From an uncultured Collinsella sp. (GTDB lineage Bacteria > Actinomycetota > Coriobacteriia > Coriobacteriales > Coriobacteriaceae): a DNA stretch of 8,968 nt. The position numbers and the translations under genes are program-made. Below, in pieces: positions 1 through 6,089 of the stretch (its first letter is position 1; the number at the start of each line of letters is the position of its first letter). The stretch is from positions 1 to 8,968 of the forward strand of contig CAAEOE010000001.1 of NCBI GenBank assembly GCA_900757505.1. Reading direction: 5' to 3'. The notes under the pieces are model-generated. The model worked only from the letters and a program-made list of their open reading frames with translations. It did not search any database and had not been told where the DNA came from.

Positions 1-2100
1 CGCCAAGTTGTAGGCGCGGGCAAGACGCGTGATGGAGTCGAGCACCACCACAACATCGCCGCCCAGCTCCACGATGCGTTTTGCGCGCTCGATGACGAGC
101 TCTGCCACGCGAGTGTGGTTGTCGGCGGGCATATCGAAGGTCGACGCCACAACCTCGCCCTTGATGGAACGCTGCATATCGGTGACCTCTTCGGGGCGCT
201 CGTCGACGAGCAGGCAGATGAGGTGCACCTCGGGGTTGTTAATCGAGATAGACTGGCAGATCTTCTTGAGGATCGTGGTCTTGCCGGCCTTGGGCGGGGA
301 CACGATCAGGCCACGCTGACCCTTGCCGATCGGCGACACGATGTCGATGGCGCGACCGGTAATGGAGTCCTTGCCGTGCTCCATGCGCAGCGGCTCGTTG
401 GGATAGACCGGGGTGAGGTCGCCGAACTTAGGACGGTTGCGAATCTGCTCGGGGTCCAGACCGTTGACGGTCGTGATTTTGGCGAGGCCGGCGCGCTTGT
501 CGCCGCCGCGCGAAGGACGCAGCGAGCCCTCGATGACGTCGCCCGTGCGCAGACGCGCGGAGCGGATGAGGTAGGCGGGCACGAAGGCGTCGTCGTTGGA
601 CTTCATGTAGCCATGGGCGTGGATGATGCCGGAGCTGTCCGGGCGAATCTGCAGAATGCCCTTGATGTCGCGGAAGCCCTCGGCCTTCGCGGCAGTGGTG
701 TAGATTTCCTCGACGAGCTCGGCCTTCTTCTTGCCGGTCGTCTCGATCTCGAACTCCTTGGCCTTTTCGCGCAGCTCGGCGACCTTCATGGCCGCGAGTT
801 CCTCGCGCGAAAGCGTGGGCTCGGTGGGGGCGGCATTACGTTCCTTGTTGCGCTGCTTGCGATCGCGCTGACGGTTGCGACGGTCGTTGTTGCGGTCGTC
901 CTTGCGCTCGTTGCGCTCGTCGTTGCGCTTGTGCTGGCGACGGTTGGGACGAGTGCCGTCTTCGACCTCGGCGGGGGCGGCGCCATCGGTTGCGGCGGCG
1001 TCGGCATTGGCCGCAGCGGCGTCATTGGCCTCGGCGCCGGAATCGACCTGCGCTTCGACATCAGCCCGCTGCTCGGACGCCTTGGCCTTAGCGGACTTCT
1101 TACGACCGCGCTTGGGCTTCTCGGACGCAGACTGTTCGACGTCTTGGGGCTCGGCGGCATCAGTCGATGCATCGGCGGTCATCTCGGCGGAATCCTCGGA
1201 CGCACCCTTCTTGGCAGTCTTGGCCTTGGACGTGCGCTTAGCAGCAGTACGATGGCTGCGACCAGGACGGACGTCGGCGGGCTCGACATCGGCGGGAGCG
1301 GCCTCGGAAGTCGTAGCATCCTGGACGGGTGCATCGGCAGTGGTTGCAGACTCGGCGGTCGCCGCAGCATCCCGAGCGGCGGCGGCTGCGGCTGCGGCCT
1401 TCTCTGCCTCGACGAAGGCCTTGGGCTTGCGACCGCGACGGTGCGGGCGCAAAGCCGGATCGACAACGGGAACTTCGCTGGCCTCGACAGGCGCAGCGGG
1501 CTCAGCAGGCGATGTGCCCTCCCCTGCCGCGGAACGGACCGAAGCCTCAGTGAGCTCGGGGGTTGCCTGTTCAGCAACCTGCTCGGCCTTAGCAGCCGTG
1601 CGACGGCGTGTGCGCGGTGCCGGCTTCTCGGTCGGCTGGTCGGCGGCAGGCGCCTCGGGCGCAGACGGAGCTGCGAGCTCGGTCAGAGCCGCAGCCTCGC
1701 GCTCGGCAGCACGACGGCGGGCGCGCACCACCTGAGCCTCGCTAATCTGCGCCAACGCACGTGCCTGCGCGACCTCATCGGAAATCGGCGCCGAGGAGTC
1801 AGCTGCAACGGTGCGCTTGACGCGCGTCGTGCGCGTGGTACGGCGCTTGGGCTTGGTGACCTCCTCGCCGTCAGCAGCAGGCTTGGCCGTGCGGCGCGTA
1901 CGCTTGGGCTTTGCCGGAGCAGCCTCCTCACCAGTTGCAGGCACGGCCTTCTCAGCCGCTGAAGGCGTAGGCGTCGAAGCAGCCTTAGGCGTCTCAGGAG
2001 CCGAGGCTTGCGCGGGCGCCGCGACCTGGTCCGACGCAACCGGTGCAGCGGGAGCGGCTTGCGTCGTCGTTATTTCGTTTTCTTGCTGTTGATCAGACAC
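1..2100 (-). CDS. rho: Transcription termination factor Rho, long N-terminal extension, C-terminus outside window
   Basis: Rho is the hexameric RNA-dependent ATPase/helicase that ends transcription of untranslated RNA. The start is GTG at 2098-2100, because an in-frame TGA lies only four codons upstream with no other start between; the ribosome binding site is weak (a purine run, GAAAAGAAAG). The 700 codons present include a low-complexity extension (residues 1-430), a Rho_N/SAP-like helical domain (about 431-475), a cold-shock-like RNA-binding domain (about 480-555) and the start of the RecA-type ATPase. Walker A reads PPKAGKT with K607, and Walker B is VVVVLDSITRLARAYN with D688. E. coli Rho is 419 residues, so roughly 145 C-terminal residues should lie left of the window. 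The extension is rich in Ala, Glu, Lys and Arg, with repeated basic patches (KPKRTRR at 64, KPKRRTTR at 83, RRGRKPK at 221, KPKRGRKK at 328) and an Arg/Asn/Asp tract at 384-422. Identity is certain from the ATPase motifs; the role of the extension is inference. Confidence 0.97.
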   Translation of the reverse strand, partial: MSDQQQENEITTTQAAPAAPVASDQVAAPAQASAPETPKAASTPTPSAAEKAVPATGEEAAPAKPKRTRRTAKPAADGEEVTKPKRRTTRTTRVKRTVAADSSAPISDEVAQARALAQISEAQVVRARRRAAEREAAALTELAAPSAPEAPAADQPTEKPAPRTRRRTAAKAEQVAEQATPELTEASVRSAAGEGTSPAEPAAPVEASEVPVVDPALRPHRRGRKPKAFVEAEKAAAAAAAARDAAATAESATTADAPVQDATTSEAAPADVEPADVRPGRSHRTAAKRTSKAKTAKKGASEDSAEMTADASTDAAEPQDVEQSASEKPKRGRKKSAKAKASEQRADVEAQVDSGAEANDAAAANADAAATDGAAPAEVEDGTRPNRRQHKRNDERNERKDDRNNDRRNRQRDRKQRNKERNAAPTEPTLSREELAAMKVAELREKAKEFEIETTGKKKAELVEEIYTTAAKAEGFRDIKGILQIRPDSSGIIHAHGYMKSNDDAFVPAYLIRSARLRTGDVIEGSLRPSRGGDKRAGLAKITTVNGLDPEQIRNRPKFGDLTPVYPNEPLRMEHGKDSITGRAIDIVSPIGKGQRGLIVSPPKAGKTTILKKICQSISINNPEVHLICLLVDERPEEVTDMQRSIKGEVVASTFDMPADNHTRVAELVIERAKRIVELGGDVVVVLDSITRLARAYNLA

Positions 2101-2238
2101 AGTGTTTGCTCAACTTTCTTTTCAAGCCCTGTGATCACATGCTCCCTGCATAAACCTTCAGGGCGGCTAAACAGTCTAGCTCCGTCAAATACCGACGGAC
2201 ATCATTGATCTGTATCGAGATATTTGCGTCATATACGC
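2101..2238 (-). promoter_or_regulatory. rho 5' leader with a series of small hairpins
   Basis: If the candidate promoter at 2245-2272 is right, rho has an untranslated leader of about 140 nt. It contains several short inverted repeats in a row: TGCGT/ACGCA at 2225-2239 (at the predicted transcript start), CCGTC/GACGG at 2182-2198, GCTAAA/TCTAGC at 2166-2180 (one wobble pair), CCCTG/CAGGG at 2144-2163, and the perfect 10-bp palindrome TGTGATCACA at 2130-2139. rho is autoregulated through its leader in E. coli, so a role in autogenous control is plausible here, but that is inference; no attenuator with a T-tract is evident. Confidence 0.4.
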
Positions 2239-2244
2239 AGCGTT

Positions 2245-2272
2245 AGTGTAACACAACCGCAACCACCTGCAA
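2245..2272 (-). promoter_or_regulatory. Candidate rho promoter
   Basis: Read on the minus strand, TTGCAG (2267-2272) is followed after 16 nt by TACACT (2245-2250), a moderate match to sigma-70-type -35 and -10 boxes. A second possibility further upstream has the better -35 TTGACT (2303-2308) but a poor -10 CTCAAT (2280-2285), 17 nt apart. Both lie in the AT-richer DNA just upstream of rho. These are eye matches only. Confidence 0.3.
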
Positions 2273-2356
2273 CTTAGTCATTGAGGACGTTCTTAAACGA
2301 CTAGTCAAAAGGGACAATCTTTGGTTTAACACCCACAAATCTGACTGCCTCCGCCA

Positions 2357-2506
2357 AAACTATGACGGTTTACTACGATGAATCGCTCAACCGCGACCAC
2401 TCCGAAACTTGTTGAACTAAAACCGCAGGTAGATGCCTTGCACTTTTTTGCGAAAAGCCGGCGTGGTTGGAATTTCTCATTTCATCGTAGTAAACCGGCA
2501 TAGTTT
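2357..2506. repeat. 150-bp two-tier inverted-repeat element
   Basis: The outer arms are 26 bp each: left 2357-2382 (begins AAACTATGACGG) and right 2481-2506 (ends CCGGCATAGTTT). They are complementary at 25 of 26 positions. Inside lies a symmetric 11-nt by 11-nt internal loop (2383-2393 and 2470-2480), then a second stem of 10 pairs out of 11, including one G-T, between 2394-2404 and 2459-2469. A 54-nt central part (2405-2458) contains a small possible hairpin (GCAGG...CCTTGC) and a T6 run. The arrangement could be a non-autonomous mobile repeat (MITE or REP/BIME type) or a structured RNA. No terminal target duplication or transposase is seen. The structure is directly visible; its nature is inference. 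Confidence 0.75.
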
Positions 2507-2550
2507 CGTATTTCCAGCAGTTCCAAATTCGTCAATACGTCGGCGTTTGC

Positions 2551-2584
2551 AAAAAGCCCGACCTCAGCATGGAGATCGGGCTTA
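2551..2584 (-). terminator. Intrinsic terminator of argS
   Basis: On the minus strand the sequence reads AAGCCCGA, a 15-nt loop region, then TCGGGCTT running into TTT. The perfect 8-bp stem is formed by 2553-2560 and 2576-2583, and the U-tract corresponds to the A run at 2551-2555. It begins about 46 nt after the argS stop codon and is oriented to end argS transcription before the rho promoter region. Its stem is GC-rich, as expected for a rho-independent terminator. Confidence 0.85.
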
Positions 2585-2629
2585 TAGGGCTCAGCAAAGC
2601 CGAACCTACACGGTTAAATGACCCGCAGC

Positions 2630-4483
2630 TTACATCTGCTCGGGAGCGGAGACACCAACAAGGGTGAGCACCAGGGCGAGCGTCACGCGGACGGCATCGC
2701 AAGCGGCCAGACGGGCACGCGAAAGCTCGGGGTCGACGGGACGGCCCTCGCTCGGCAGCACCTGGCAGGCAGCGTAGAAGCTGTGGAAGTCGCCGGCAAG
2801 CTCCTCAGCAAAGTGCGTCAGACGGAACGGGGCGCGGTCGCGAGCGCAGCTGGCGATGAGGTCGGTGAGCTCGTTGAGCTTGCGCGAAAGGGCGAGCTCG
2901 GTCGGGTCGGTCAGCAGCGAGTAATCGACGTTCTCACCGATGGCCTTGGCGGCGACGGCCTTCATGCCCATCTCGTCAGCCTGCTCGGGCGTAACGTCGG
3001 CGGCACGGCGCAGGATGGAGCACACACGGGCGTGAGCGTACTGCACATAATAGACCGGGTTAGAGTTGTCGCGCTTTTTAACGGCCTCGATATCGAAGTC
3101 GACCATCTGGTTGGAGCTCTTGGAGATGAGCGTGTAGCGAGCGGCATCGGAGCCGACCTCGTCGACGAGCTCCTGCAGGGTCACCATGGTGCCCTTGCGC
3201 TTGGACATACGGACGGGCTTGCCGTTACGCAGCAGGTTGACGAGCTGGCCCAGCAGAACCTCAAACTTGCCGGGGTAACCCAGAGCGTCGCAGACGCAGC
3301 GGACGCGCTCGATGTAGCCGTGGTGGTCGGCGCCCCAGATGTCGATGACGTGGTCGACGCGCTGGAACTTATCCCAGTGATAGGCGACGTCGGAGGCGAA
3401 GTAGGTGTACTCGCCGTCGGACTTGATCAGAACGCGGTCCTTGTCATCGCCCAGGTCGGTGGAGCGGAACCACAGGGCGCCGTCCTTGGTGTAGAGGTAG
3501 CCCATCTTGTCGAGCTTCTCAAAAGCGCGGTCGACGGCGGAGGTGCCGGCGGTCTCGCCCTCGGTGTCCTTCACATACAGCGAGCGCTCGGAGAACCAAC
3601 GATCGAAGTCGCAATTGACGGCGTGGCAGAGGTCGCGCATGTTGTCGACCATCTTTACATAGCCGCGCTCACGGAAGCTCTCCATGCGCTCCTGCGAATC
3701 GGCGTTGACCCACTTGTCGCCGTCGGTACGCCAAAACTCGGCGGCCTCGTCGATAATGTAGTCGCCGCCATAGGAGTCCTTGCCAAGGGTCTCGGCAAAG
3801 TTATCCTGGTACGGATGGGTCTCGGGGTGCTCATCGTTCTCGTCGGCAACGAAGGCGTCACGGTCGGCGATCAGCAGCTTGTGAGCCTCGTCGATATCCA
3901 CGCCCTGCTTGGCGATGATGTCGGCAAGCTGCATATAGCGCGTGCTGATGGAGTTACCGAAGGTGTTCATCTGAGAGCCGTGGTCGTTGATGTAGAACTC
4001 ACGCTGGATGTCGTAACCGGCGTGGTCCATAACACGGCAGAGCGAGTCGCCCAGCGCGGCCCAGCGGCCGTGGCCGATGTGCATGGGGCCGACGGGGTTA
4101 GCGGAAACGAACTCGACCTGGGTCTTCAGGCCACCACCGACGTTGGACTTAGCGAAGTCCATACCCTTCTCGCGAGCCTCGCCAAAGATGGCATTCTTGA
4201 CGGCAACGGAGAGGTAGAAGTTGATGAAGCCGGGGCCTGCGATCTCGACCTTCTCGATCGCGGGGTCCTCGGGCATATGGGCAACGATGGCCTCGGCGAT
4301 CTTGCGCGGGGCGCAGTGGGCCAGCTTGGCGGACTTCAGGGCCATGGTAGAGGTCCACTCGCCATGAGAAGTGTCAGCCGGTCGCTCGATAGCGCAATCG
4401 TCAAGTTCAAATGCGGAAAGGTCGCCGGCCTCCTGGGCCGCAGCAAGCGCAGCGCGTACCAGCTCTTCAATCTTCTCGGGCAT
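2630..4483 (-). CDS. argS: Arginyl-tRNA synthetase (class I)
   Basis: This cytoplasmic enzyme attaches arginine to tRNA-Arg using ATP. I chose the ATG at 4481-4483 (617 aa) because AAGGAGG lies four bases upstream; an in-frame ATG 30 codons earlier gives an unconserved-looking extension and has no such site. The class I signature HIGH is at residues 135-138 within SANPVGPMHIGHG. The ArgRS-typical block WGADHHGY is at 383-390, and the second signature is present as RMSKRKG (425-431), a common ArgRS variant of KMSKS. The C-terminal part (YVQYAHARVCSILRR onward, from about 479) is the DALR-type helical anticodon-binding domain. The N-terminal tRNA-recognition domain occupies about 1-110. The length is slightly above E. 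coli ArgRS (577). The gene is transcribed alone, with a terminator downstream and a divergent carD-like gene upstream. Identity is certain. Confidence 0.97.
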   Translation of the reverse strand: MPEKIEELVRAALAAAQEAGDLSAFELDDCAIERPADTSHGEWTSTMALKSAKLAHCAPRKIAEAIVAHMPEDPAIEKVEIAGPGFINFYLSVAVKNAIFGEAREKGMDFAKSNVGGGLKTQVEFVSANPVGPMHIGHGRWAALGDSLCRVMDHAGYDIQREFYINDHGSQMNTFGNSISTRYMQLADIIAKQGVDIDEAHKLLIADRDAFVADENDEHPETHPYQDNFAETLGKDSYGGDYIIDEAAEFWRTDGDKWVNADSQERMESFRERGYVKMVDNMRDLCHAVNCDFDRWFSERSLYVKDTEGETAGTSAVDRAFEKLDKMGYLYTKDGALWFRSTDLGDDKDRVLIKSDGEYTYFASDVAYHWDKFQRVDHVIDIWGADHHGYIERVRCVCDALGYPGKFEVLLGQLVNLLRNGKPVRMSKRKGTMVTLQELVDEVGSDAARYTLISKSSNQMVDFDIEAVKKRDNSNPVYYVQYAHARVCSILRRAADVTPEQADEMGMKAVAAKAIGENVDYSLLTDPTELALSRKLNELTDLIASCARDRAPFRLTHFAEELAGDFHSFYAACQVLPSEGRPVDPELSRARLAACDAVRVTLALVLTLVGVSAPEQM

Positions 4484-4655
4484 AGATCCTCCTTGTGTTA
4501 AAGCCCCCGAGCTCTTGGTCACTCGTAGGGCAAAAGCCAGAGTTTGTAGCACTCTATCACAAGCGACGGGCACTGTCGCAGGGTAAAGCTAATAGATATT
4601 GCATATGCACAAAAATGACTACAGCTTGTATGGAGTCACTCAAAGATGCCGGTCT

Positions 4656-4674
4656 GCCTGCAGATTATGCAGGC
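4656..4674. repeat. Short perfect hairpin in the argS/carD spacer
   Basis: GCCTGCA (4656-4662) and TGCAGGC (4668-4674) form a perfect 7-bp stem around a 5-nt loop. No T-run follows on either strand, so it is not a standard terminator. It overlaps the TATGCA word at 4666-4671 and may be an operator or a leader hairpin of argS. Confidence 0.5.
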
Positions 4675-4767
4675 GTTGAAAATGCATAAAGGTGTGAATG
4701 AGCTGCGTCTGTTATCGAATACTCTTACCTATCAGAGTTGTGTGCTTTTCCTGCATAAAGTAAGGGT

Positions 4768-4796
4768 TTGCGCACGTCAGCGTGTTATTCTAGACA
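4768..4796 (+). promoter_or_regulatory. Candidate promoter of the carD-like gene
   Basis: TTGCGC (4768-4773) and TAGACA (4791-4796) are 17 nt apart. Transcription would start near 4803, giving a leader of about 23 nt that contains the GGAGG ribosome binding site (4817-4821). The boxes are weak matches to the sigma-70 consensus, but the same TTGCGC word also precedes the hydrolase gene at 7420. Confidence 0.35.
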
Positions 4797-4825
4797 TACG
4801 TAAATTCGTATAAGTTGGAGGTAGC

Positions 4826-5311
4826 ATGTTCTCAATCGGTCAACACGTCATTCATCCGGGCCAGGGAGTCTGCACCGTCGTCGGTTTTAGGGACGACACA
4901 CCGCAGCCCATGCTGCTGCTCGAGACCAAGCAGGGACATGCGCAGACGATCCTCATGTACCCCGTGGCGCAGGCCGACCGTTTGCACGCCGCCATCTCGC
5001 AGCAAGATGCCGAGCACCTGCTGAGCCACTATGACGAGCTGGAGTGCGACACCTTTACCGAGCGCAACAGCTCGCTTGAGGAGACACACTTTAAGCAGCA
5101 GCTCAAGCTGGGCGCGCCCGAGACGGTCCGCGTGGCAAAGACCATGATGCACCGCATTCGCCAGGCCGAGGAAGCTGATAAAAAACCCAGCTCCTACTAC
5201 ATGCGCGTACTCAAGGAGGCCAAACGCCGCTCCATCGAGGAGTTCGCCGTGGCCCTTGGCGTCACCGAGGAGGCCGCCGAAGCCCGCCTAGCCCAAGCCG
5301 CCCTCAACTAA
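4826..5311 (+). CDS. CarD/CdnL-family RNA polymerase-binding transcriptional regulator
   Basis: The protein has 161 residues and starts at ATG 4826, with GGAGG five bases upstream. The opening FSIGQHVIHPGQGVCTVVGF (2-21) is the typical start of the CarD_CdnL_TRCF Tudor-like domain (about 1-60), which binds the RNA polymerase beta subunit. Residues 70-160 form an all-helical, charged C-terminal domain ending in a helix set (YYMRVLKEAKRRSIEEFA) that resembles the last helices of mycobacterial CarD. Characterised members stabilise the open promoter complex and set rRNA and housekeeping transcription. The protein contains no tryptophan at all; in M. tuberculosis CarD a conserved Trp (W85) wedges into the promoter at the -10 edge, and by eye the matching site here is near E85. 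It is probably a single-gene unit closed by the hairpin at 5325-5365. Family membership is firm; whether it is the main essential CarD or a paralogue cannot be told. Confidence 0.88.
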   Translation: MFSIGQHVIHPGQGVCTVVGFRDDTPQPMLLLETKQGHAQTILMYPVAQADRLHAAISQQDAEHLLSHYDELECDTFTERNSSLEETHFKQQLKLGAPETVRVAKTMMHRIRQAEEADKKPSSYYMRVLKEAKRRSIEEFAVALGVTEEAAEARLAQAALN

Positions 5312-5324
5312 CCCATCCGCGCCA

Positions 5325-5365
5325 AAAACCACCACAAAGGGAACGGGCACCTTTGTGGTGGTTTT
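5325..5365. terminator. Repeat-type bidirectional terminator, copy 1
   Basis: AAAACCACCACAAAGG (5325-5340) and its perfect complement (5350-5365) form a 16-bp stem around the 9-nt loop GAACGGGCA. The A and T ends give a U-tract on both strands, so it could stop transcription in both directions. It begins 13 nt after the carD-like stop codon. A second copy at 6035-6075 differs at only two loop positions, which shows it is also a member of a dispersed repeat. Confidence 0.85.
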
Positions 5366-5419
5366 CTTGTTCTAGTAGTATTCATTCTTATCGATACCCA
5401 CGAGCACAAGGAGTCTCTT

Positions 5420-6019
5420 ATGGCAGAGCCGCTTACCGCCGGAATCACCCGCGACCGCGCGTTCGAACTGCTCAATGAGCACAACAAGGACCCGTTCCAT
5501 ATCACCCATGGCGAGACGGTCGAGGGCACTATGCGCTACTTTGCGCGCGAGTTCGACCCCGAGAACGAGGAGTTTTGGGGCATCGTCGGTCTGCTGCACG
5601 ACCTGGATTGGGAGGAGCATGAGGACGACCCCATGAACCACACCATCTATGCTGCCGAGATTCTTGAGGGCGAAGGTGCGTCTCCCGAGCTCATTCGCGC
5701 CATCCAGACGCACACGTCGGACTTCAACACCTCGCTGCCCAAACCTGAGCTGCAGATGGAAAAGATCCTGTTTGCCTGCGATGAGCTCACCGGCCTGATC
5801 GGCGCTGCCGTCATCATGCGCCCGAGCAAGAGCGTTATGGACTTTACGACCAAGTCGCTCAAGAAGAAGTTCAAGGACAAACGCTTTGCCGCCGGCTGCT
5901 CGCGCGACGTGATTTCGCAGGGCGCCGAGATGTTGGGCTGGGAGCTCCCCGAGCTCTTTGACCGCACCATCGCGGCCATGCAGTCCTTCGCCCCCGACCG
6001 AGATACCTTCCAGGCCTAA
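5420..6019 (+). CDS. HD-domain protein, putative metal-dependent phosphohydrolase
   Basis: The protein has 199 residues; the ATG at 5420 follows AAGGAG (5408-5413) by six bases. It carries the HD-superfamily pattern: a first His at H30 (HITHG, with H27 also possible), the HD pair H60-D61 in GLLHDLDWE, further His at H74 and H98, and an Asp at D121 in FACDELTGL. This fits a metal-binding phosphohydrolase of the H...HD...D type that acts on a phosphorylated small molecule or nucleotide. No signal peptide, membrane segment or second domain is seen, so it is probably cytoplasmic. The C-terminal third (about 135-199) is basic then acidic and helical, without a recognised motif. The substrate cannot be named. 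It lies between two copies of the same terminator-like repeat, which suggests a single-gene transcript. The HD fold is well supported; the catalytic role is inferred from the family. Confidence 0.85.
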   Translation: MAEPLTAGITRDRAFELLNEHNKDPFHITHGETVEGTMRYFAREFDPENEEFWGIVGLLHDLDWEEHEDDPMNHTIYAAEILEGEGASPELIRAIQTHTSDFNTSLPKPELQMEKILFACDELTGLIGAAVIMRPSKSVMDFTTKSLKKKFKDKRFAAGCSRDVISQGAEMLGWELPELFDRTIAAMQSFAPDRDTFQA

Positions 6020-6034
6020 CCGTCAACGCCACCT

Positions 6035-6076
6035 AAAACCACCACAAAGGGGACAGGCACCTTTGTGGTGGTTTTT
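6035..6076. terminator. Repeat-type bidirectional terminator, copy 2
   Basis: The stem arms AAAACCACCACAAAGG (6035-6050) and complement (6060-6075) are identical to copy 1; the loop is GGACAGGCA (6051-6059). A T5 tract follows on the plus strand. It lies between the converging ends of the HD-domain gene (stop at 6019) and proA (minus strand, stop at 6090), where a terminator working both ways is useful. Confidence 0.87.
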
Positions 6077-6089
6077 GTTTGCGCGGGCG

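Larger units (their letters stand above)
2101..2629. other. 529-bp gene-free region between rho and argS
   Basis: No convincing coding sequence is present. The few short open frames have no ribosome binding site, cross the inverted repeat and show none of the high-GC third-position bias of the neighbouring genes. The region is clearly AT-richer than its flanks. From rho outward it holds the rho leader, candidate rho promoters, the 150-bp inverted-repeat element and the argS terminator. Nothing else was recognised at 2507-2550 or 2584-2629. Confidence 0.7.
4484..4825. promoter_or_regulatory. Divergent control region between argS and the carD-like gene
   Basis: This 342-bp gap holds no believable gene and must carry the promoters of both flanking genes. 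Visible elements are the argS Shine-Dalgarno (AAGGAGG, minus strand, 4488-4494), the palindrome TGCATATGCA (4600-4609), a TATGCA-N11-TGCATA dyad (4666-4688), another TGCATA at 4752-4757, and the dyad ATACG-N6-CGTAT (4796-4811) just before the carD-like gene. I could not pick a convincing argS promoter. TGCAT half-sites recall actinobacterial ArgR boxes, but the spacing differs from the known consensus, so ArgR control is speculation. Confidence 0.5.

Noticed and set aside
115..1962. 615-codon open frame on the plus strand across rho
   Set aside because: It is antisense to rho, encodes a low-complexity Leu/Gly/Arg-rich product without any domain, and arises from the strong GC codon bias of the Ala/Arg-rich rho sequence. 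Rho is proven by its Walker motifs.
2130..2139. CRP-like site TGTGATCACA
   Set aside because: CRP sites need a 6-bp spacer between TGTGA and TCACA; here there is none, so this is only a palindrome in the rho leader.
2299..2306. Palindrome GACTAGTC as an operator
   Set aside because: It is only 8 bp, overlaps a possible -35 box and has no second copy; it could easily be chance.
2433..2621. 62-codon open frame in the rho-argS gap
   Set aside because: It has no ribosome binding site, runs through one arm of the inverted repeat and through the argS terminator, and shows no coding bias.
2618..4501. 627-codon open frame on the plus strand across argS
   Set aside because: It mirrors argS on the opposite strand and yields a Val/Gly/Leu-rich product with no recognisable motif; the minus-strand HIGH and MSKRKG signatures establish argS as the real gene.
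4484..4573. 30-codon N-terminal extension of argS
   Set aside because: The upstream in-frame ATG has no good ribosome binding site, while the ATG at 4481-4483 follows AAGGAGG and gives a normal ArgRS N-terminus.
4484..4825. T-box leader in front of argS
   Set aside because: No T-box bulge motif, specifier hairpin or antiterminator/terminator pair could be recognised on the minus strand.
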